Below, in pieces: positions 33,888 to 42,514 of a DNA stretch of 64,000 bases. The notes under the pieces are model-generated. The model was not told where the DNA came from, made no database searches, and saw only the letters and a list, made by a program, of their open reading frames with translations. Numbering within the stretch: position 1 is the stretch's first letter; each line of letters starts with the position of its first letter. The translations under genes were made by a program, and so were the position numbers. Origin of the DNA: Microbacterium paraoxydans (GTDB lineage Bacteria; Actinomycetota; Actinomycetes; Actinomycetales; Microbacteriaceae); the NCBI RefSeq assembly GCF_019056515.1, contig NZ_CP064873.1:1860001-1924000 (forward strand). The letters run 5' to 3'.

Positions 33888-34111
33888 TTCGTCGTCCTCA
33901 CGCCGTCCGGCCATAGCCATGCTCCGTTCTCGTCGAGCCCTTGGCTCGCGCGGTGGTAGAACTCCGCGAGTTCCTCGGGTGTGTAGTTCGCTTTCGCGTA
34001 CCAGTGGTCGCGGTCGACCGTGACCGCGTGCAGCTCGTCGAGCAGGCGCTCCCGCTCGCCGATGAGCCAGAGGTACGCCTCGTGCGATACGTGCGGTCGC
34101 TCATGCGGCAT
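33884..34111 (-). CDS. Small early phage protein
   Basis: A 75-residue protein with Tyr-Leu-Trp-Leu-Ile-Gly-Glu-Arg-Glu-Arg-Leu-Leu-Asp-Glu-Leu as a charged helix, then His-Trp-Tyr-Ala-Lys and Asn-Gly-Ala-Trp-Leu-Trp-Pro near the end. It overlaps the HTH gene by 11 bases. A competing frame from 34104 is Ser/Arg/Thr-rich and rejected. Function is unknown. Confidence 0.65.
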   Translation of the reverse strand: MPHERPHVSHEAYLWLIGERERLLDELHAVTVDRDHWYAKANYTPEELAEFYHRASQGLDENGAWLWPDGVRTTK

Positions 34112-34304
34112 CCCAGGGCCCCTGTGCGAGTCGCGCCTCGATGGACGCTTCCAGGTACCGGCGGTGGCTACCCTCGCCGCCCGGGCGGATCGCGACGATG
34201 ACGCCCTTGTCAGCGAGGCGGGAGAGGGTGCGGGGATCGACGCCGAGAGCAGCCGCCGCGACGCCGGGAGTGACCCATCTGTCCTGAGTAGGCTGATTCG
34301 TCAT
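34101..34304 (-). CDS. HTH protein, Cro- or excisionase-like
   Basis: A 67-residue DNA-binding protein with a MerR/excisionase-type winged helix: Trp-Val-Thr-Pro-Gly-Val-Ala-Ala-Ala-Ala-Leu-Gly-Val-Asp-Pro-Arg-Thr-Leu-Ser-Arg-Leu, then a wing with Gly-Ser-His-Arg-Arg-Tyr. It is the first leftward gene, divergent from the repressor, which is the place of Cro, but the fold is that of excisionases such as Xis/AlpA. It may do both: favour excision and the lytic state. ATG 34304 is used; an upstream Met would lie in the promoter. Confidence 0.8.
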   Translation of the reverse strand: MTNQPTQDRWVTPGVAAAALGVDPRTLSRLADKGVIVAIRPGGEGSHRRYLEASIEARLAQGPWDAA

Positions 34305-34393
34305 ACCGGCGAGAGTACAGGACAAAACGGACTAATCAAGCACTTCGGTCAATTCACTTGTCGAAGTGTCCGAAATGTCCATATGATGTCGAT
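34305..34393. promoter_or_regulatory. Divergent phage control region with promoters and operators
   Basis: Rightward promoter: TTGTCG at 34359-34364 and TATGAT at 34382-34387 with a 17-bp spacer, 6 bp before the repressor ATG, so a leaderless mRNA is likely. Leftward: weaker TTGATT and TACTCT (16 bp), also close to its ATG. Operator candidates are CACTT-GTCG-AAGTG (34355-34368, overlapping the rightward -35), CACTTCG at 34341, and GGACA/TGTCC half-sites at 34319, 34367 and 34376. Confidence 0.7.
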
Positions 34394-34687
34394 ATGGAGA
34401 CACAGCAGCAGAATCGAGTCCAGGCCGTCAAGCGTCAGATGGACGCCGAGGTCGGCCGCCGCGTCCACATGCTCATGTGGGACCAGCAGCTCACGCAGAC
34501 CGCCTTCGGCGCGCGGGTCGGTATCGACCAGAGCGCACTGGCCAAGAAGCTGCGCGGCCAGCGCGGCTGGAGCCTCGACGAGGTGGCCACCGTTGCCGCC
34601 GAGCTGGGCGTGAGCGTGTCCTACCTGTTCGGTGAGGGTGAGGGTGTGGGCCCTGCCGGGATCGAACCGACGACATCCACGGTGTAA
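34394..34687 (+). CDS. Immunity repressor ending in attR (prophage form)
   Basis: A 97-residue XRE-type repressor. The helix-turn-helix at about 33-76 includes Leu-Thr-Gln-Thr-Ala-Phe-Gly-Ala-Arg-Val-Gly-Ile-Asp-Gln-Ser-Ala-Leu and Leu-Asp-Glu-Val-Ala-Thr-Val-Ala. Residues 85-97 are encoded exactly by the 39-bp attachment core, and TAA at 34685-34687 belongs to the host tRNA-Val gene read antisense. In the excised attP form the frame would continue from 17918 for 18 residues (ending Phe-Ala-Gly-Arg-Glu-Ala-Ser) to TGA at 17972-17974, giving 115 residues. ATG 34394 is chosen for its position right after the -10 box. No dimerisation or peptidase domain is present. Confidence 0.85.
   Translation: METQQQNRVQAVKRQMDAEVGRRVHMLMWDQQLTQTAFGARVGIDQSALAKKLRGQRGWSLDEVATVAAELGVSVSYLFGEGEGVGPAGIEPTTSTV
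34646..34684. other. attR core within tRNA-Val
   Basis: The right copy of the 39-bp core, identical to 17879-17917. It forms the 3' part of the reconstituted tRNA-Val gene and also the last 13 codons of the repressor on the opposite strand. Confidence 0.95.
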
Positions 34688-34719
34688 ACGTGGCGCTCTA
34701 CCAGCTGAGCTAAAGGCCC
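34647..34719 (-). tRNA. tRNA-Val (anticodon TAC)
   Basis: A 73-nt cloverleaf on the minus strand: acceptor GGGCCTT pairs with AGGGCCC (one T-G), D-arm GCTCAGCTGGTAGAGC, anticodon stem CCACG/CGTGG with loop TTTACAC giving anticodon TAC, T-arm GTCGG/CCGGC with loop TTCGATC, discriminator A. CCA is not encoded. Its 3' half lies in the prophage attR and is phage-supplied but identical in sequence, so the tRNA stays functional. Confidence 0.97.
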
Positions 34720-34872
34720 TGGTGCGCTCAGTCTATCCGGGCGCGGATGCGCACCCGTGTCGTGGAAGAGGGATAGGCTGAGGTCGGCGCGCGTTGTGCA
34801 CGGCCGACAAGGCTGCCCGTGTCGCTTCCCGTTTCCTTGGCATGACCTGCCAGCTTGACGAAAGGTTCCCCC

Positions 34873-37599
34873 GTGACCGTCCACGACCAGGATCCGTACT
34901 CTCAGGGCCCCCTCGACAGCGATCCGGAAGAGACCGGTGAGTGGCAGCAGTCGCTCGACGAGCTGGTGGACGCCAAGGGCCACGGCCGCGGGCGCGAGAT
35001 CATGCTCAGCCTGCTCAAGCGCTCCAAGGAACTGCACCTGAACGTGCCGATGGTTCCGACCACCGACTACATCAACACCATCGCCCCGGAGAACGAGCCT
35101 GAGTTCCCCGGCGACGAGGAGATCGAGCGGCGCTACCGCGCCTGGATCCGCTGGAACGCCGCCATCACGGTGCACCGCGCCCAGCGCCCCGGCATCGGCG
35201 TCGGCGGTCACATCTCCACCTACGCGTCCTCGGCGGCGCTGTACGAGGTGGGCTTCAACCACTTCTTCAAGGGCGCGGACCACCCCGGTGGCGCCGACCA
35301 GATCTTCATTCAGGGCCACGCCTCCCCCGGCACCTACGCCCGCTCCTTCCTCGAGGGTCGCCTCACCGAGGACCAGCTCGACGGCTTCCGCCAGGAGAAG
35401 TCGCACGCGCCGAACGGCATCCCGTCGTACCCGCACCCGCGCCTGATGCCGGAGTACTGGCAGTTCCCGACCGTGTCGATGGGTCTCGGCCCGATCAACG
35501 CGATCTACCAGGCGATGTCGAACAAGTACCTCGAGAACCGCGGCATCAAGGACACCTCGCAGTCGCACGTCTGGGCCTTCCTCGGCGACGGCGAGATGGA
35601 CGAGGTCGAGAGCCGCGGTCAGCTGCAGGTCGCCGCCAACGAGGGCCTCGACAACCTCACCTTCGTCGTGAACTGCAACCTGCAGCGTCTCGACGGCCCG
35701 GTGCGCGGCAACGGCAAGATCGTCCAGGAGCTCGAGTCGTTCTTCCGCGGCGCGGGCTGGAACGTCATCAAGGTGATCTGGGGCCGCGAGTGGGACGACC
35801 TGCTCGCCCGCGACACCGAGGGCGCACTGCTCAACCTCATGAACGTCACCCCCGACGGCGACTACCAGACGTACAAGGCCGAGTCCGGCGCGTACATCCG
35901 GGAACACTTCTTCGGCCGCGACGAGCGCGCCGCCGCGCTGGTCAAGGACTACTCCGACGACGACATCTGGAACCTCAAGCGCGGTGGCCACGACTACCGC
36001 AAGGTCTACGCCGCTTTCAAGGCCGCGACCGAGCACAAGGGCAAGCCGACGGTCATCCTCGCGAAGACCGTCAAGGGCTACGGGCTGGGCCCGCAGTTCG
36101 AGGGCCGCAACGCGACCCACCAGATGAAGAAGATGACGCTGGACAACCTCAAGACGTTCCGCGACGCGATGCACATCCCGATCACGGACGCGCAGCTCGA
36201 GGAGAACCCGTACCTGCCCCCGTACTACAACCCGGGACCGCAGGACGAGACGATCCAGTACATGCTCGAGCGCCGCAAGGCCCTCGGCGGCTTCCTCCCG
36301 GAGCGCCGCTCGACGCACGTCGGCCTGTCCCTTCCCGAGGAGAACGCCTACGCGCTCCCGAAGAAGGGCTCCGGCACGCAGGAGATCGCCACGACCATGG
36401 CGTTCGTCCGTCTGCTGAAGGACCTGCTGCGCTCGAAGGAGTTCGGCCACCGCATCGTGCCGATCATCCCCGACGAGGCGCGCACGTTCGGCATGGACGC
36501 GTACTTCCCGACCGCGAAGATCTACAACCCCAACGGCCAGCACTACACGTCGGTCGACCGGGAGCTGCTGCTCGCCTACAAGGAGAGCCCGCAGGGACAG
36601 ATCGTCCACGTCGGCATCAACGAGGCCGGTGCTCTCGCGGCGTTCACCGCCGCGGGCACGTCGTACGCGACGCACGGCGAGCCGCTGATCCCGATCTACA
36701 TCTTCTACTCGATGTTCGGCTTCCAGCGCACCGGTGACGCCCAGTGGGCCGCCGGCGACCAGATGGCCCGCGGCTTCATCATCGGCGCCACCGCCGGACG
36801 CACCACCCTCACGGGTGAGGGCCTCCAGCACGCCGACGGACACTCGCACCTGCTCGCCTCGACCAACCCGGCGACGGTCTCCTACGATCCCGCGTACGGC
36901 TACGAGATCGCGCACATCATGCGTTCCGGTCTCGAGCGGATGTACGGCGGGCAGCACGAAGACCCGAACGTCATGTACTACCTCACGGTGTACAACGAGC
37001 CGATGGTCCAGCCCGCGGAGCCGGCCGACGTGGATGTGGACGGCATCGTCCGCGGCATCCACCGCGTCTCCGTCGGCGAGGGCGACGGCCCCCGTGCCCA
37101 GCTCTTCGCCTCCGGCGTCGGCCTGCCGTGGGCGCTCGAGGCCCAGGAGCTGCTGAAGAAGGACTGGGGTGTCGTCGCCGACGTGTGGTCGGTCACCTCG
37201 TGGACCGAGCTGCGCCGCGACGGCCTCGCCGCCGACGAGCACAACTTCCTCCACCCGGACCAGGAGCCGCGCACCGCGTACCTCACGCAGAAGCTCCAGG
37301 GCGCCGAGGGTCCCGTCGTCGCGGTCAGCGACTTCATGCACGCCGTGCAGGACCAGATCCGCCCGTGGGTCCCGAACCGCTTCGCCACGCTCGGCGCCGA
37401 CGGCTTCGGCTTCTCGGACACCCGTGCCGCGGCCCGCCGCTTCTTCAAGATCGACGGACCGTCGATCGTCGTGCGCACGCTGCAGGCGCTGGCCGAGGAG
37501 GGCAAGGTCGACCGCGGCCTCTCCGCCCAGGCCATCGAGAAGTACCGCCTGCACGACGTGAACGCCGGCACGAGCGGCAACGCAGGCGGCGAAAGCTGA
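34873..37599 (+). CDS. aceE: Pyruvate dehydrogenase E1 component, homodimeric type
   Basis: Thiamine diphosphate enzyme that decarboxylates pyruvate and feeds acetyl groups to E2. The 908-residue length is typical for actinobacterial AceE. The cofactor motif Gly-Asp-Gly-Glu-Met-Asp-Glu at about 238-244 is followed by [14 protein letters not shown], and Gly-Gly-His-Ile-Ser-Thr-Tyr-Ala lies in the N-terminal third. GTG 34873 (Thr-Val-His-Asp-Gln-Asp) matches the usual start. It supplies acetyl-CoA next to the fatty acid genes that use it. Confidence 0.96.
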   Translation: MTVHDQDPYSQGPLDSDPEETGEWQQSLDELVDAKGHGRGREIMLSLLKRSKELHLNVPMVPTTDYINTIAPENEPEFPGDEEIERRYRAWIRWNAAITVHRAQRPGIGVGGHISTYASSAALYEVGFNHFFKGADHPGGADQIFIQGHASPGTYARSFLEGRLTEDQLDGFRQEKSHAPNGIPSYPHPRLMPEYWQFPTVSMGLGPINAIYQAMSNKYLENRGIKDTSQSHVWAFLGDGEMDEVESRGQLQVAANEGLDNLTFVVNCNLQRLDGPVRGNGKIVQELESFFRGAGWNVIKVIWGREWDDLLARDTEGALLNLMNVTPDGDYQTYKAESGAYIREHFFGRDERAAALVKDYSDDDIWNLKRGGHDYRKVYAAFKAATEHKGKPTVILAKTVKGYGLGPQFEGRNATHQMKKMTLDNLKTFRDAMHIPITDAQLEENPYLPPYYNPGPQDETIQYMLERRKALGGFLPERRSTHVGLSLPEENAYALPKKGSGTQEIATTMAFVRLLKDLLRSKEFGHRIVPIIPDEARTFGMDAYFPTAKIYNPNGQHYTSVDRELLLAYKESPQGQIVHVGINEAGALAAFTAAGTSYATHGEPLIPIYIFYSMFGFQRTGDAQWAAGDQMARGFIIGATAGRTTLTGEGLQHADGHSHLLASTNPATVSYDPAYGYEIAHIMRSGLERMYGGQHEDPNVMYYLTVYNEPMVQPAEPADVDVDGIVRGIHRVSVGEGDGPRAQLFASGVGLPWALEAQELLKKDWGVVADVWSVTSWTELRRDGLAADEHNFLHPDQEPRTAYLTQKLQGAEGPVVAVSDFMHAVQDQIRPWVPNRFATLGADGFGFSDTRAAARRFFKIDGPSIVVRTLQALAEEGKVDRGLSAQAIEKYRLHDVNAGTSGNAGGES

Positions 37600-37606
37600 G
37601 CCCTCG

Positions 37607-38827
37607 GTGACAGCTGCCTCCGCCGCTGGCATGGACAAGGCCGCCACGCTCACCTGGCTGCGCCGGATCTCCGGCGACATCGCCACGGTGACGATCAAGC
37701 GGCTGGAGGACACCCTCCCCTGGTACGCCGACATGCCACCGGCCCGCCGCTCCGCGGTCGGGCTGGTGGCGCAGGCGGGCATCACCTCGTTCATCCAGTG
37801 GTACGACGACCCGACGTCCACCCCGTGGATCGCCGCGGACATCTTCGCCGCCGCTCCCCGTGAGCTGCTGCGGAGCGTGAGTCTGCAGCAGACCCTCCAG
37901 CTCATCCGCGTCACGGTCGAGGTGACCGAGGAACGGGTGGCGGGCAAGGGCGAGCACCTTCGCGAGGCCATCCTGCTCTACTCGCGGGACGTGGCGTTCG
38001 CCGCCGCCGACGTCTACGCGCGCGCCGCCGAGGCCCGCGGCCTCTGGGACGCGCGGCTCGAGGCGCTCGTCGTCGACTCGATCCTCACGGGCGAGGCCGA
38101 CGAGGAGCTTCCCAGCCGGATCGCCGCTCTCGGGTGGCACGGCCACGGAGAGGTCGCGGTCCTCGTGGGCACCACGCCTCCGCAGTTCGACGTCGACCTC
38201 GTGCGTCGCACGGCGCGGAAGCTCGCGGTCGACGTCTTGATCGGCGTGCAGGGCTCGCGCCTCGTGCTCGTGCTCGGACGCGCGCGCGTCGAGGGCCAGG
38301 AGGGCGAGGACGAGGAGCTCGGGTTCCAGGAGATCGCGGCCCGTCTGGAGCCGTCGTTCGGCCCGGGGTTCGTCGTGCTGGGGCCGGCTGTCGCTGCCCT
38401 CGTCGACGCCAGCCAGAGCGCGCGTGCGGCGCTGGCCGGATTCGCGGTGGCTCGCGCCTGGCGGAGCGCACCGCGGCCCGTCGAAGCCGACGACCTGCTC
38501 CCGGAGCGCGCCCTCGCCGGCGACCCTCTCGCGAAGCAGACCCTGATCGAGCGCATCTACCGCCCGCTGCAGGCGCACTCGACCGACCTCGTCACGACGC
38601 TCTGGAGCTATCTCGACAACGGCCGTTCCCTCGAGGCGACGGCCCGCGAGCTCTTCGTGCATCCGAACACCGTCCGCTACCGCCTGAAGCGGGTGAGCGA
38701 GGTCATCGGGTGGGACGCGACCGGGCCCCGCGAGGCGCTCATCCTGCAGACGGCGCTCATCCTCGGCTCCATCGGGGCCGCGGAGCAGGTACGCCGCCGT
38801 CCGCCGCTGCGCCGCCCTCCGCGCTGA
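37607..38827 (+). CDS. fasR: FasR-like regulator of fatty acid synthesis (PucR/CdaR-type)
   Basis: A 406-residue regulator. A helical N-terminal domain and a central GGDEF-like region (about 150-300) precede a C-terminal PucR-type helix-turn-helix, Leu-Glu-Ala-Thr-Ala-Arg-Glu-Leu-Phe-Val-His-Pro-Asn-Thr-Val-Arg-Tyr-Arg-Leu. In Streptomyces the homologous gene next to fabD (FasR) activates the fabD-fabH-acpP-fabF operon; the same gene order here supports the name. GTG 37607 lies 7 bases after the aceE stop, so it may be co-transcribed with aceE, linking acetyl-CoA supply to lipid synthesis. Confidence 0.85.
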   Translation: MTAASAAGMDKAATLTWLRRISGDIATVTIKRLEDTLPWYADMPPARRSAVGLVAQAGITSFIQWYDDPTSTPWIAADIFAAAPRELLRSVSLQQTLQLIRVTVEVTEERVAGKGEHLREAILLYSRDVAFAAADVYARAAEARGLWDARLEALVVDSILTGEADEELPSRIAALGWHGHGEVAVLVGTTPPQFDVDLVRRTARKLAVDVLIGVQGSRLVLVLGRARVEGQEGEDEELGFQEIAARLEPSFGPGFVVLGPAVAALVDASQSARAALAGFAVARAWRSAPRPVEADDLLPERALAGDPLAKQTLIERIYRPLQAHSTDLVTTLWSYLDNGRSLEATARELFVHPNTVRYRLKRVSEVIGWDATGPREALILQTALILGSIGAAEQVRRRPPLRRPPR

Positions 38828-38854
38828 CCCACCCGGTGCATTCTGTGCGCCACA

Positions 38855-38879
38855 CACAAGGGTTCCGCGCAATCTTGTG
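38855..38879. promoter_or_regulatory. Dyad upstream of fabD, candidate FasR operator
   Basis: CACAAG at 38855-38860 and CTTGTG at 38874-38879 form a perfect 6-bp inverted repeat with 13 bp between, 45 bp before fabD. A second short dyad TGGAT-C-ATCCA is at 38881-38891. Confidence 0.45.
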
Positions 38880-38924
38880 ATGGATCATCCACCGTTCTGC
38901 CGCGATCGTTGGCAGACTGGGTGG

Positions 38925-39845
38925 GTGATTGTCGTCGTCTGCCCTGGACAGGGCTCGCAGACCCCCGGATTCCTCGCCCCCTGGCTCGAGCTCGACGGAG
39001 TGGAGGAGCGTCTCGCCACCTACTCCGAGGCCGCGCAGGTCGATCTCCGCACGCACGGCACCGAGTCGGACGCGGACACCATCCGCGACACCCGGGTCGC
39101 CCAGCCGCTGATCGTGGCCGCCTCCCTCGTCGCCGGTGATGCTCTCGTGGCCGCCGCCGGTCGCCGCGCGGACGGCATCGCCGGGCACTCCGTCGGGGAG
39201 ATCGCGGCGCTCGTCGGCAGCGGCGTGCTTGACGCCGCGACGGGCATGCGCCTCGTCGGCATCCGGGGGCGGGCGATGGCCGATGCCGCCGCCCAGACCC
39301 CGACGGGGATGAGCGCGGTCCTCGGCGGCGATGAGGAGACGCTCCTCGCCCGCCTCGCCGAGCTCGGCCTCGCGCCGGCGAACTTCAACGGCGGCGGGCA
39401 GATCGTCGTCGCCGGTCCTCTCCCGGCCCTGGCAGCTCTCGCCGAGGAGCCGGTCAAGGGCACCCGCGTGGTGCCGCTCCAGGTCGCCGGAGCGTTCCAC
39501 ACCGACTACATGGCCTCCGCCGTCTCGGCGCTCCGCGACGCGGTCGCCGACGTGCAGCCGTCCGACCCCGAGATCACGCTCTGGACCAACCGCGACGGCT
39601 CGGTCGTGACCGACGGAGCGACGGCGCTCGACTACCTCGTCGATCAGGTCTCCTCCCCCGTCCGGTGGGACCTCTGCATGACCTCCTTCGCCGACGCCGG
39701 GGTGACCGGCGTCATCGAGCTCGCCCCCGCGGGCGCCCTCGTCGGTCTCGCCAAGCGCGGCCTGCGCGGCGTGCCGACGGTCGCCGTGAAGACCCCCGAA
39801 GACCTCGAAGCCGCCGTCGCGCTGCTGAACGGAGAAGCCGCATGA
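38925..39845 (+). CDS. fabD: Malonyl-CoA:ACP transacylase
   Basis: Loads malonyl groups onto acyl carrier protein, supplying the elongation units of fatty acid synthesis. The 306-residue protein has an N-terminal Cys-Pro-Gly-Gln-Gly-Ser-Gln, the nucleophile motif Gly-His-Ser-Val-Gly-Glu at 87-92 (Ser89) and Ala-Phe-His-Thr with the catalytic His near 190. GTG 38925 starts the first strand; the longer frame to 38877 runs into the promoter. It is the first gene of the fab operon. Confidence 0.95.
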   Translation: MIVVVCPGQGSQTPGFLAPWLELDGVEERLATYSEAAQVDLRTHGTESDADTIRDTRVAQPLIVAASLVAGDALVAAAGRRADGIAGHSVGEIAALVGSGVLDAATGMRLVGIRGRAMADAAAQTPTGMSAVLGGDEETLLARLAELGLAPANFNGGGQIVVAGPLPALAALAEEPVKGTRVVPLQVAGAFHTDYMASAVSALRDAVADVQPSDPEITLWTNRDGSVVTDGATALDYLVDQVSSPVRWDLCMTSFADAGVTGVIELAPAGALVGLAKRGLRGVPTVAVKTPEDLEAAVALLNGEAA

Positions 39846-40843
39846 CCGCCTCCCTCGCCCAGATCGCCGGGCCCGCCTACACCCGCATCTACGCGTTCGG
39901 CGCGGCTCGCGGCGAGAACGCGGTGCCCAACGAAGACCTCATCGGGCCGATCGACTCCAGCGACGAGTGGATCCGTCAGCGCACCGGCATCGTCACGCGC
40001 GCCCGGGCGGACAAGGAGACGGACGCCATCGACCTCGCGACCGCGGCGGCAGCCGAGGCCATCGAGAAGTCGGGTGTCCCCGCCGACCAGGTCGATCTCG
40101 TCATCGTCGCGACCATCAGCAACCCGAAGCAGACGCCGTCGGTCTCGGCCATCGTCGCCGACCGCGTCGGGGCCAACCCGGCCGCGGCGTATGACATCAA
40201 CGCGGCCTGCGCCGGCTACGCCTATGCGGTCGCGCAGGCGGATGCGCTCATCAAGGCCGGAGCCGCCCGCCACGCCCTCGTGATCGGCACGGAGAAGCTC
40301 TCCGACGTCGTCGACCCGGCCGACCGCAGCATCTCGTTCCTCCTCGGCGACGGCGCCGGCGCCGCGCTCATCGGCCCCAGCGACACGCCGGGCATCGCCC
40401 CCGCGGTCTGGGGCAGCGACGGTTCCAAGGCCGACGCCGTCGGTATGAACGGCACCCTCACCGACTTCCGCGACGGCGTGGTGCCGTGGCCGACACTCCG
40501 CCAGGAGGGCCCGACGGTCTTCCGCTGGGCCGTGTGGGAGATGGCCAAGGTCGCCCGGGAGGCGCTGGCCAAGGCCGGGATCGAGGCCTCCGACCTCGCC
40601 GCCTTCATCCCGCACCAGGCCAACATGCGCATCATCGACGAGTTCGCCAAGCAGCTCGGTCTGCCGGAGACCACCGTCATCGCCCGCGACATCGAGACCA
40701 CCGGCAACACGTCGGCCGCCTCGATCCCGCTCGCCAGCCACCGCCTCATGGCCGAGCACCCGGAGCTCTCCGGCGGCCTCGCCCTGCAGATCGGCTTCGG
40801 CGCCGGCCTCGTCTTCGCAGCCCAGGTCGTCGTCCTCCCCTGA
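39842..40843 (+). CDS. fabH: 3-oxoacyl-ACP synthase III
   Basis: Condenses acyl-CoA with malonyl-ACP to start fatty acid chains; in Actinobacteria it usually prefers branched primers. The 333-residue protein has the Cys nucleophile at about 123 in Asn-Ala-Ala-Cys-Ala-Gly-Tyr, His at about 258 in Pro-His-Gln-Ala-Asn, and the Asn in Thr-Gly-Asn-Thr-Ser-Ala-Ala. Its ATG overlaps the fabD stop (ATGA), showing translational coupling. Confidence 0.95.
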   Translation: MTASLAQIAGPAYTRIYAFGAARGENAVPNEDLIGPIDSSDEWIRQRTGIVTRARADKETDAIDLATAAAAEAIEKSGVPADQVDLVIVATISNPKQTPSVSAIVADRVGANPAAAYDINAACAGYAYAVAQADALIKAGAARHALVIGTEKLSDVVDPADRSISFLLGDGAGAALIGPSDTPGIAPAVWGSDGSKADAVGMNGTLTDFRDGVVPWPTLRQEGPTVFRWAVWEMAKVAREALAKAGIEASDLAAFIPHQANMRIIDEFAKQLGLPETTVIARDIETTGNTSAASIPLASHRLMAEHPELSGGLALQIGFGAGLVFAAQVVVLP

Positions 40844-40912
40844 AGACGCGTCGACCTTCCCTAGACTGTTCCACGGTTCCGAATACAACCCGCAAGAAAG
40901 AGGAAGACCACC

Positions 40913-41161
40913 ATGGCTTTCACCAACGATGAGGTCCTCGCCGGCCTCGCAGAGCTGATCACCGACGAGACCGGCATCAACGCCAGCGAGGTCGCCCTGG
41001 AGAAGTCGTTCACGGACGACCTCGACATCGACTCGATCTCGATGATGACGATCGTCGTCAACGCCGAGGAGAAGTTCGGCGTCACCATCCCGGACGACGA
41101 GGTCAAGAACCTGAAGACCGTCGGCGACGCCGTCAACTTCATCGTCGCGGGCCAGGAGTAA
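40913..41161 (+). CDS. acpP: Acyl carrier protein
   Basis: Carries growing acyl chains on a phosphopantetheine arm. An 82-residue, very acidic four-helix protein with the attachment Ser41 in Asp-Leu-Asp-Ile-Asp-Ser-Ile-Ser. An AAGAGGAAG ribosome site precedes ATG 40913. The 69-bp gap after fabH includes a TAGACT -10-like hexamer (40862-40867), so an extra promoter is possible, as expected for a protein needed in excess. Confidence 0.96.
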   Translation: MAFTNDEVLAGLAELITDETGINASEVALEKSFTDDLDIDSISMMTIVVNAEEKFGVTIPDDEVKNLKTVGDAVNFIVAGQE

Positions 41162-41258
41162 TCCCGGCAGGATGCCACCCTCGCCCCGCGCGGGGCGTGG
41201 CATCCTCCGGCCCTGCCCATCCCCCGCACGAACTCGTTTCGACAAGGAACCACACCTC

Positions 41259-42497
41259 ATGACCAAGCGCATCGTCGTCACCGGCATCGGCGCCACCTCC
41301 GCCATCGGCGGGACGGCCCCGGAGAACTGGGACAACCTTCTCGCCGGTGCCTCCGGCGCCCGCACGATCGAGCACGACTGGGTGCAGGAGTACGACCTGC
41401 CCGTCACGTTCGCCGCCTCCGCGAGCGTCCGCCCGGAAGAGGTGCTGCCCCGCCACGAGGCGAAGCGTCTCGACCCCTCTTCGCAGTTCGCGCTCATCGC
41501 GGCGCGCGAGGCCTGGGAGGACGCGGGCTCGCCCGAGGTCGCTCCCGAGCGCCTCGGCGTCGACTTCGCGACCGGGATCGGCGGCCTCTGGACGCTGCTC
41601 GACGCCTGGGACACGCTGCGCGAGAAGGGCCCCCGCCGGGTCATGCCGCTGACCGTGCCGATGCTGATGCCGAACGCGGCCGCCGGCAACCTGTCGCTGC
41701 AGTTCGAGGCCCGCGCCTATGCGCAGACCGTCGTCAGCGCGTGCGCCTCCAGCACCGAGTCGATCATCCACGCCTTCCACCACCTGCAGGAGGGGCTGGC
41801 CGACGTCGTCATCGCCGGCGGCACCGAGTCGGCGATCCACCCGATCACGATGGCCGCGTTCGCGTCCGCGCAGGCGCTGTCGCGCCGCAACGACGACCCG
41901 GCCCACGCCTCCCGACCCGGCGCGATCGACCGCGACGGCTTCGTGATGGGCGAGGGCGCCGCGGCCCTCATCCTCGAGACCGAGGAGCACGCCAAGGCCC
42001 GCGGCGCGAAGATCTACGGCTACGTCCTCGGCGGTGGCGTGACCGCCGATGCGTACCACATCACCGGCAACGACCCGGAGGGCAAGGGGGCGGCGCGTGC
42101 CGTGATCCAGGCACTCGAGGAGGCCGGCATCACGCCCGACCAGGTGACGCACATCAACGCCCACGCGACCTCGACCCCGGTCGGCGACCCCAACGAGTAC
42201 GTCGCGCTGAAGAACGTCTTCGGCGACCGGATCGACGAGATCCCGGTGTCGGCCACCAAGGCGTCGACCGGGCACCTCCTGGGCGGGACCGGCGCGCTGG
42301 AGGCGATCTTCTCCCTCCTCGCGCTGCGGGACCGCGTGGCTCCGCCGACGATCAACATGACCGAGCCGGACCCGGAGGTGCCGTTCCGTCTGTCCGGAGA
42401 GGCGGCTCCGCTCGGCGACGGCCCGCAGATCGCCATCAGCAACTCGTTCGGCTTCGGCGGACACAACGCCGTGCTCGTGCTGGGCGGCGTCGACTGA
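41259..42497 (+). CDS. fabF: 3-oxoacyl-ACP synthase II
   Basis: The elongating condensing enzyme, 412 residues. It has the nucleophile Cys162 in Val-Ser-Ala-Cys-Ala-Ser-Ser, His in Asn-Ala-His-Ala-Thr-Ser-Thr-Pro, His in Lys-Ala-Ser-Thr-Gly-His-Leu-Leu-Gly, and the C-terminal Asn-Ser-Phe-Gly-Phe-Gly-Gly-His-Asn. ATG 41259 begins the conserved Arg-Ile-Val-Val-Thr-Gly-Ile-Gly; the extension to 41172 is Pro/Arg-rich and rejected. It is the last gene of the operon, followed by a strong terminator. Confidence 0.96.
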   Translation: MTKRIVVTGIGATSAIGGTAPENWDNLLAGASGARTIEHDWVQEYDLPVTFAASASVRPEEVLPRHEAKRLDPSSQFALIAAREAWEDAGSPEVAPERLGVDFATGIGGLWTLLDAWDTLREKGPRRVMPLTVPMLMPNAAAGNLSLQFEARAYAQTVVSACASSTESIIHAFHHLQEGLADVVIAGGTESAIHPITMAAFASAQALSRRNDDPAHASRPGAIDRDGFVMGEGAAALILETEEHAKARGAKIYGYVLGGGVTADAYHITGNDPEGKGAARAVIQALEEAGITPDQVTHINAHATSTPVGDPNEYVALKNVFGDRIDEIPVSATKASTGHLLGGTGALEAIFSLLALRDRVAPPTINMTEPDPEVPFRLSGEAAPLGDGPQIAISNSFGFGGHNAVLVLGGVD

Positions 42498-42514
42498 CCG
42501 TTTCCGCGTCCACG

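Larger units (their letters stand above)
17879..34684. mobile_element. Complete compact siphovirus-type prophage in tRNA-Val
   Basis: A 39-bp direct repeat bounds 16.8 kb of phage genes: attL at 17879-17917 is a tRNA-Val remnant and attR at 34646-34684 lies within the intact tRNA. The left end carries an integrase (plus strand) and the right end a repressor (plus strand). All other genes but two small ones read leftward: early genes, helicase, HNH, terminase, portal, protease-capsid fusion, connectors, tail, fibre, endolysin, holin. No frameshifts or transposons are seen, and genes overlap by 4 bases, so it looks intact. Small genomes of this size are known among Microbacterium, Arthrobacter and Rhodococcus siphoviruses (recalled, not searched). 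No separate small terminase or DNA polymerase is recognisable. Confidence 0.95.

Noticed and set aside
34621..37971. 1116-codon open frame antisense to aceE, and similar long frames antisense to glnE (4786-7539), the DUF262 gene (46422-47921) and the ABC-F gene (58311-60587).
   Set aside because: They mirror the high-GC codon pattern of the strong genes opposite, are rich in Arg, Val, Leu and His without motifs, and lack sensible starts.
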